Positions 58,219 to 64,000 of a DNA stretch of 64,000 nucleotides are shown piece after piece. Every line of letters begins with the position of its first letter. Position 1 is the first letter of the stretch. Source of the stretch: Schistosoma mansoni (taxonomy: Eukaryota > Platyhelminthes > Trematoda > Strigeidida > Schistosomatidae); assembly GCF_000237925.1 (NCBI RefSeq), contig NC_031496.1, positions 22,017,038-22,081,037 on the forward strand, read 5' to 3'. The position numbers and the translations under genes are program-made. The notes under the pieces were generated by a model that was given only the letters and a program-made list of their open reading frames with translations, made no database searches and had not been told where the DNA came from.

Positions 58219-59427
58219 TTGGCTCCAGAGGTCTTTAAATATGGTGGCCCAATTTTAGCGACTAGGTTGACTAATATTCTGACTAAAATCTGGGAGACGG
58301 ATGTAATCCCATCCGACTGGTCACAATCACTGATTGTCCCAATATATAAGAAGGGGTCCAAATCATCCTGCGATAACCATAGAGGGATTAGTCTGACTAA
58401 CATAGCATCTAAAATACTAGCCTCAATAATTATCAGGCGCCTAACTAAGACTCGTGAACTGCAAACACGAGAAAATCAGGCTAGCTTCAGACCTGGTCGT
58501 GGCTGCATCGACCACATATTCACCATTCGTCAGGTTTTAGAGCACAGACACGTTTATCGGCGTCCGACAATGATAGTTTTTCTTGACTTGAAAGCAGCAT
58601 ATGACTCTGTAGAACGAGAGGTTCTGTGGCAGTGTCTGTCATTGAAAGGTGTACCTGAGAAGTACATAAACCTTGTGAAGGCTCTTTACTCGAACACTAC
58701 CAGTCGAGTGAGAGCTTATGGCGAACTGTCATCTGATTTTACAACCTCAAGTGGTGTCCGATAAAGTTGTCCACTATCCCCATTTTTGTTTAACTTCATT
58801 ATAGACCTGTTGCTGGAAATAACAGTCTCTTCGACTGAATTTTCAGGAATTGATCTTCTACCAGGGGGACCACTAAGCGACTTAGAATACGCAGATGACA
58901 TAGTCCTGTTTGGTGAAGACGCTGACAAAATGCAGAGTCTTTTGTTAGAACTGAGTAATAATGCCAGGATGTTTGGGATGCGTTTCTCCCCATCTAAATG
59001 TAAATTGTTACTCCAGGACTGGCCTGCGTCAACACCTGAACTAAGGATAGGGAGCGAAGTAGTCGAATGTGTCGACAACTTCACTTATCTTAGAAGTCTG
59101 ACCAGCCCTAACGGGTTGGTGTCTGACAAAATCTCAGCACGGATTCAGAAAGCTCGTTTGGCTTTTGCCAACTTACGTCACCTATGGCGAAGACGAGATA
59201 TCCGTCTATCAATTAAGGGACGAGTATACTGCGCGGCAGTTCGCTCTGTTCTACTTTACGGCTGTGAAACGTGGCTATTAAGAGTAGAAGATACTCGTAG
59301 GTTACTAGTATTTGATCACAGATGCCTTAGAAATATTGCTTGCATCTGCTGGGATAACCGGGTAAGTAATAGTGAGGTTAGACACAGGGTATTAGGAAAT
59401 GATGGTAAATCAGTTGATGAGGTCATG
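58219..59427 (+). pseudogene. RTE reverse transcriptase, outer copy (partial)
   Basis: This is the reverse transcriptase of an RTE-clade LINE, which copies element RNA at the nicked target. Motifs in order are APEVFKYGG, VPIYKKGSKSSCDNHRGIS, ASFRPGRGCIDHIF, FLDLKAAYDSVE (motif A with catalytic Asp), SGVR then a TAA where Gln is expected in GVRQGCPLSP, and LEYADDIVLFGEDADK (catalytic YADD). The stop at 58762-58764 divides it into two open parts (58219-58764 and 58786-59427 in the same frame). The C-terminal part is cut by the inner insertion and continues at 63344. The domain is only partly present because of the upstream internal deletion. Confidence 0.9.
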
Positions 59428-59621
59428 TCAGTCAGTCAGTCAGCTACAACGTAGGACCAGGCACATATATGCATCGGCCCAAGTTGCCATACCTCGTTAG
59501 CACAACAAGATGAACACCGGATTCCTAAAAATAGTTAATTTAGTGGTGGTAGTATATAAAAGATAGGTTGTATATAAAGATATAGTACAGGAAGGAAGAA
59601 CGTTATGAAGCAATTTTAATC

Positions 59622-60589
59622 TTAAGGTTTAAGGGAAGATAAAGAGTGTATACACCTACGCCATTGTGATCGATTCTGAGCCATGTCACCTAGAGTCTCC
59701 AACCATTGGTTACGATAGTCACGCGGACCCCAACCAGGTAGTCTGCATCTACCAACATGGCTCAGGCTAGAAGTTAGTGACTCCAAACACTGATGCCACT
59801 TTTTTTGGTTTGACCGCCCCTAACTCTCTTCCAACCATCCCCTACACTAGTCATCATAGCGCGTCGTGGTAATCGGTGTTCAGGCATACGTAACACATGG
59901 CCCAACCATCTCAGTCGATGAAGATTCATGACCTCATCAACTGATTTACCATCGTTCCCTAATACCCTGCGTCTAACCTCACTATTACTTACCCGGTTAT
60001 CCCAGCAGATGCAAGCAATATTTCTAAGGCATCTGTGGTCAAATACTAGTAACCTACGAGTATCTTCTACTCTTAATAGCCACGTTTCACAGCCGTAAAG
60101 TAGAACAGAGCGAACTGCCGCGCAGTATACTCGTCCCTTAATTGATAGACGGATATCTCGTCTTCGCCATAGGTGACGTAAGTTGGCAAAAGCCAAACGA
60201 GCTTTCTGAATCCGTGCTGAGATTTTGTCAGACACCCACCCATTAGGGCTGATCAGACTTCCAAGATAAGTGAAGTTGTCCACGCGTTCAACTACTTCAC
60301 TCCCTATCCTTAGTTCAGGTGTTGACGCAGGCCAGTCCTGGAGTAACAATTTACATTTAGATGGGGAGAAACGCATCCCAAACATCCTGGCATTATTACT
60401 GAGTTCCAACAGAAGACTCTGCATTTTGTCAGCGTCTTCACCAAACAGGACTATGTCATCTGCGTATTCTAAGTCGCTTAGTGGTCCCCCTGGTAGAAGA
60501 TCAATTCCTGAAAATTCAGTCGAAGAGAGTGTTATTTCCAGCAACAGGTCTATAATGAAGTTAAACAAAAATGGGGATAGTGGACAACC
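59622..60589 (-). pseudogene. RTE reverse transcriptase C-terminal half, inner copy
   Basis: In frame with the upstream half. It encodes GCPLSPFLFNFIIDLLLEI, the catalytic LEYADDIVLFGEDADK, PSKCKLLLQDWP, the thumb region ARIQKARLAFANLRHLWRR, VLLYGCETWLLR and RWLGHVLRMPEHRLP. At the A7 run near 59807 the reading frame changes, then continues through LPGWGPRDYRNQWLETL to a stop at 59622. RTE proteins usually read through here in one frame. Confidence 0.9.
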
Positions 60590-61447
60590 TTATCGGACAC
60601 CACTTGAGGTTGTAAAATCAGATGACAGTTCGCCATAAGCTCTCACTCGATTGGTAGTGTTCGAGTAAAGAGCCTTCACAAGGTTTATGTACTTCTCAGG
60701 TACACCTTTCAATGACAGACACTGCCACAGAACCTCTCGTTCTACAGAGTCATATGCTGCTTTCAAGTCAAGAAAAACTATCATTGTCGGACGCCGATAA
60801 ACGTGTCTGTGCTCTAAAACCTGACGAATGGTGAATATGTGGTCGATGCAGCCACGACCAGGTCTGAAGCTAGCCTGATTTTCTCGTGTTTGCAGTTCAC
60901 GAGTCTTAGTTAGGCGCCTGATAATTATTGAGGCTAGTATTTTAGATGCTATGTTAGTCAGACTAATCCCTCTATGGTTATCGCAGGATGATTTGGACCC
61001 CTTCTTATATATTGGGACAATCAGTGATTGTGACCAGTCGGATGGGATTACATCCGTCTCCCAGATTTTAGTCAGAATATTAGTCAACCTAGTCGCTAAA
61101 ATTGGGCCACCATATTTAAAGACCTCTGGAGCCAATCCATCTGGACCAGCTGCTCTTCCTCGTTTCAGATTACCTATAGCCTTTTGAACTTCAAGTAGGG
61201 TCGGGGGGCCTACTTCAATGTTCCATTCAGGTTTTCTGGGAATAGTGGGTAGTTGTGCAGTAGCTGAAGGCCAGCTAAACTGTTCCTTAAAGTGTTCCGC
61301 CCATCGTTCTAAACGTTTGGGTTGAGAGCAGATAAGGGTTCCGTCTTTTTCGGAGATTGTCTCACTTACACTTGACTTCTTAATTCCAGTTTCTTTTATT
61401 AGTCTGAATAGTTGCCTGGTGTTGCCTATAGCCGCTGCCTTTTCCAT
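60590..61447 (-). pseudogene. RTE reverse transcriptase N-terminal half, inner copy
   Basis: In the same frame as the endonuclease, after the TAA at 61502. It carries EKDGTLICSQPKRLERWAEH, RGRAAGPDGLAPEVFKYGG, the fingers motif PIYKKGSKSSCDNHRGISLT and motif A FLDLKAAYDSVEREVLWQC. It ends with SGVR and a TAA (60590-60592) exactly at the Gln of the usual RQGCPLSP motif. The outer copy has the identical stop. Confidence 0.92.
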
Positions 61448-61501
61448 CTTTTTTGCTTTCGTTGCCCACCACTGCTCACGATCGTTCCTTAGACTTTTAG
61501 T

Positions 61502-63343
61502 TTACCTAGATCTAATTTGTTTACGCTCTTCGTCATGTTCAGAGCCTGATGGGATGAGTTTACGCGAATCCATCAGTGAAATAGACTTAAAAGAAATCCA
61601 TTGGTTTTTTGGAGCCCTATGGTTTAAATGACTAATAGATGTTACTGCTGTTTCCACAGCTGTTCGTATGTCTTTCCAAGCAGTATCTGGGTCAGTCTTG
61701 TTTACAGAACTGCCTAGATGTGAACTAAGTTGTTTCTGGAATTCGCATTTGGCTTTTTCGTCCTCCAGTTCAATCCTAATGGGTCTTCTTAGTGTACTTT
61801 TCCTGCGTCCATTGAGGCGCAGACAAATGCGCGCTCGTATTAAAGCGTGATCAGAGTCTAAACAAGTATTCCAATACGAGCGACAATCTTCTATTGAGCC
61901 TCTCCAACGATGACTGATGACAATATGGTCTATTTGAGTCCATCGTTGGTTTGGTGCAGGTGGTCGCCATGTTAGACGATGTCTCTCCTTATGTTTAAAA
62001 TTAGTGCTTGCCAAAAATAAACGATTGTCTGAGCATAGTTGCAACAGACGATCACCATTATCGGTTCGTTGAGCCGGAATACTAAAACACCCGCCTAAAT
62101 GTCTTTCTGTTTGATTTGAGCTGCCTACCTGGGCATTAAAGTCACCCGCTACGACTACTATGTCTGAGCGCTTAGCTTTCTGAAGAAGCTCAGAGAGCTT
62201 TCTGTAAAAGTCATCTTTCACCTCATCATGGCTGCAGTCAGTGGGAGCGTAGGCAGAAACGACGAAAAGGCAACGACGTGTGTCCCTATCCTTCCAAGTT
62301 CTTACGGAGCCATTTAGCCGGACAGCACACAGGCGACTGTTAACGGGGATCCATTCTAGTAGTGCCTGTTCTGCCCTTGTACTTAGTGCTATGCCTACAC
62401 CTGCAAGTCCGCGAGAACTAGCCAACGGGTCGCCAGATACACGGAGGGTGTATTTCGTTGGCTGTCCATTTTGGCGAGGTGAGGTCAAGTGAATGACCAC
62501 ACTGGGATCCTGTATGCGTGTTTCGGAGACACAGCATACATCAATGGTACGAGATTCTAGGGTTTTAGCTAAGGAGGCCTGTTGACCGATTTGGCATAGG
62601 GTACGTACGTTGAAGGCTCCAATGTGTAGTTTGGAGCGAGGTTTTAGTAGACCTGAGACAGTGTTTCGCGCACTAGAATCGTTGGCCATGGTGACACTTG
62701 AGGAGGAAACCGAGAGAGGAAGTTTAGTGTTGAAAGTCAAGGTAGAAGGAATAGTAGGAATTGAAGAAGGAGATTGATTATGAATACAGTGGTCTTGAGT
62801 GTTGTTAGAGGTATGAGGGCAGTTATCACTTCCCGGTTGCCCACACCGTGGAAGGGTTCTTCTAAAGGTACCTGAAAAGGAAATTGGGTTAGAAGTGGTC
62901 TTAATGACCTGAGAGCGTGACCGCAGTGCCCAAGGGACAACTGCTTGAGGTCGGTCACACACGACCGTTTTGTGGGTAGTTTTTGTGTTAGCTCCGTTCT
63001 TCAAAAAAAACCTTACCGCCGGAGACGGATATCCGTGGGATAAGGCGAGGTGTGCATTTTTAGGGTCGACCTTTTCTAACCCCACCCCCTCCTGTGGGAA
63101 GGCAGCATCGCTGTCATGCTGGTTGTCTGAAGGAAACACCTTACTGCTGTCACACCTCTGTACAGTCAGCAGTACGACTTCGCCTTCGGACCTTGGGTTT
63201 GCTGCTTTTAGTCTCACCGCTCTCCAACCGACCTGTCTGGCATGGTAGGACCTCGAGGAACGATTGTTCCAGCCAGCATAGCTCGATTGTTTCATCACGA
63301 TAGGCAAGCCCGACCACCACGTCAAGGTAGCAGCAACGGTCAG
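61502..63343 (-). pseudogene. RTE endonuclease region, inner copy
   Basis: An open frame of about 610 codons inside the element; the ATG upstream at 63364 lies in flanking sequence, so the true start is uncertain. The N-terminal 230 residues are a poorly conserved Ser/Thr/Pro-rich leader. The apurinic/apyrimidinic endonuclease follows: KLHIGAFNVRTLCQIGQQ, VCCVSETRIQD (catalytic Glu), RGLAGVGIALS, VVSAYAPTDCSHDE, VVVAGDFNAQVGS (Asp and Asn), WTQIDHIVIS and CLDSDHALI (catalytic SDH). This enzyme nicks the genomic target for primed reverse transcription. The frame ends at a TAA (61502-61504) shortly before the RT domain, and the same frame continues beyond it. Confidence 0.92.
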
Positions 63344-63660
63344 GATGAGGTCATGAATCTTCATCGACTGAGATGGTTAGGCCACGTGTTACGTATGCCT
63401 GAACACCGATTACCACGACGCGCTATGTTGACTAGTGTAGGGGATGGTTGGAAGAGAGTTAGGGGCGGTCAAACCAAAAAAAGTGGCATCAGTGTTTGGA
63501 GTCACTAACTTCTAGCCTGAGCCATGTTGGTAGATGCAGACTACCTGGTTGGGGTCCGCGTGACTATCGTAACCAATGGTTGGAGACTCTAGGTGACATG
63601 GCTCAGAATCGATCACAATGGCGTAGGTGTATACACTCTTTATCTTCCCTTAAACCTTAA
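63344..63660 (+). pseudogene. RTE reverse transcriptase C-terminus, outer copy, after the nested insertion
   Basis: The frame resumes DEVMNLHRLRWLGHVLRMPE, then HRLPRRAMLTSVGDGW. At a run of seven A (63476-63482) the expected frame shifts and goes on as KWHQCLESL, RLPGWGPRDYRNQWLETLGD and IHSLSSLKP, ending at TAA 63658-63660. The minus-strand copy has the same A7 run and the same frame change. Confidence 0.85.
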
Positions 63661-64000
63661 GATTAAAATTGCTTCATAACGTTCTTCCTTCCTGTACTAT
63701 ATCTTTATATACAACCTATCTTTTATATACTACCACCACTAAATTAACTATTTTTAGGAATCCGGTGTTCATCTTGTTGTGCTAACGAGGTATGGCAACT
63801 TGGGCCGATGCATATATGTGTCTGGTCCTACGTTGTAGCTGACTGACTGACTGAATTGTGCATGTAGCAACTGATCAAATATATTTGTAAAGGAAATATT
63901 GTAAAGAATAATGTTTGGATCCGTTTATTTAACTACGCCGCAACTTTTGTAAGATGAGGTGGATTGGTCGAAACTTACCATGGAAGACAAAATGTCTGAT

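Larger units (their letters stand above)
59428..63343 (-). mobile_element. SR2-like RTE LINE, inner full-length copy (3.9 kb)
   Basis: Complete RTE-type element reading leftward. Its 5' end is CTGACCGTTGCTGC at 63343 and its 3' tail is a TCAG tandem repeat at 59428-59444 (plus-strand view). It is inserted into the outer copy of the same family with a perfect 12-bp duplication GATGAGGTCATG at 59416-59427 and 63344-63355. Gene order is leader, apurinic-type endonuclease, reverse transcriptase, short 3' UTR. Damage is light: two in-frame TAA codons and one frame change at a homopolymer, so it looks recent. Confidence 0.94.
57746..63853 (+). mobile_element. SR2-like RTE LINE, outer copy, internally deleted and split by a second copy
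   Basis: The outer element starts near TCCCGACCGTTGCTG and ends with the tandem tail GACTGACTGACTGA. It is flanked by AATAGTGCAT (57736-57745) and AATTGTGCAT (63854-63863), a 10-bp duplication with one mismatch. It lacks about 1.7 kb relative to the inner copy: sequence runs from the leader, at TAGAAG near 58214, straight into the RT domain, removing the endonuclease and the start of RT. An AGA microhomology marks the junction. At 59427 it is interrupted by the inner minus-strand element and resumes at 63344 or 63356. Confidence 0.9.

Noticed and set aside
58190-58220. The RTE internal deletion as a spliced intron
   Set aside because: The junction shows an AGA microhomology and not a GT-AG boundary when compared with the full copy, so a deletion or template jump is more likely.

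Overview
This is flatworm nuclear DNA, almost certainly from a blood fluke (genus Schistosoma). It is very AT-rich and crowded with Sm-alpha-type SINEs that carry a tRNA-like pol III head and a hammerhead ribozyme (the Schistosoma mansoni Sm-alpha family). It also holds RTE-type LINEs resembling SR2, Penelope-like elements, and genes with a few very small 5' introns beside very large downstream introns. I cannot name the species from sequence alone. Gene density is very low.

Host genes. Positions 1-35427 hold, on the minus strand, the 5' part of an SLC6 monoamine transporter gene, most like a serotonin transporter. Exon 1 is 34893-35427, exon 2 is 6487-6621 and exon 3 is 1003-1297; all join in phase at GT-AG sites, and the gene runs on beyond the left edge. 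Intron 1 is about 28.3 kb and intron 2 about 5.2 kb, and both are filled with mobile elements. A second, unrecognised gene is suggested on the plus strand from 55742, with two micro-introns of 33 and 36 nt and further candidate exons at about 57127 and 57428.

Mobile elements. (1) About 19 Sm-alpha-like pieces. (2) About 17 pieces of a second tRNA-headed family, called HHR-SINE B here, with its own sequence-distinct type I hammerhead. Many copies of both families are fold-backs or head-to-tail junctions, and several have 9-14 bp target-site duplications. (3) A near-intact CR1-like LINE (39023-42107, minus). (4) Fragments of an RTE-type LINE with a TAAG-repeat tail. (5) A full-length SR2-like RTE (59428-63343, minus) inserted into another copy of the same family (57746-63853, plus). 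(6) Penelope-like fragments, one with a GIY-YIG motif. (7) Short fossils that look like solo LTRs, with 4-bp duplications. (8) Two unclassified repeat families of about 510 and 465 bp.

Layout. 1-35427: transporter exons and repeat-filled introns. 35428-48000: intergenic, with SINEs and the CR1-like LINE. 48000-55500: solo-LTR-like fossils, Penelope and RTE fragments and a SINE. 55742-57630: candidate second gene. 57746-63853: nested RTE pair. The most notable signal is the pair of hammerhead-bearing SINE families, whose insertions show tandem-multimer and snap-back structures together with LINE-style target duplications.
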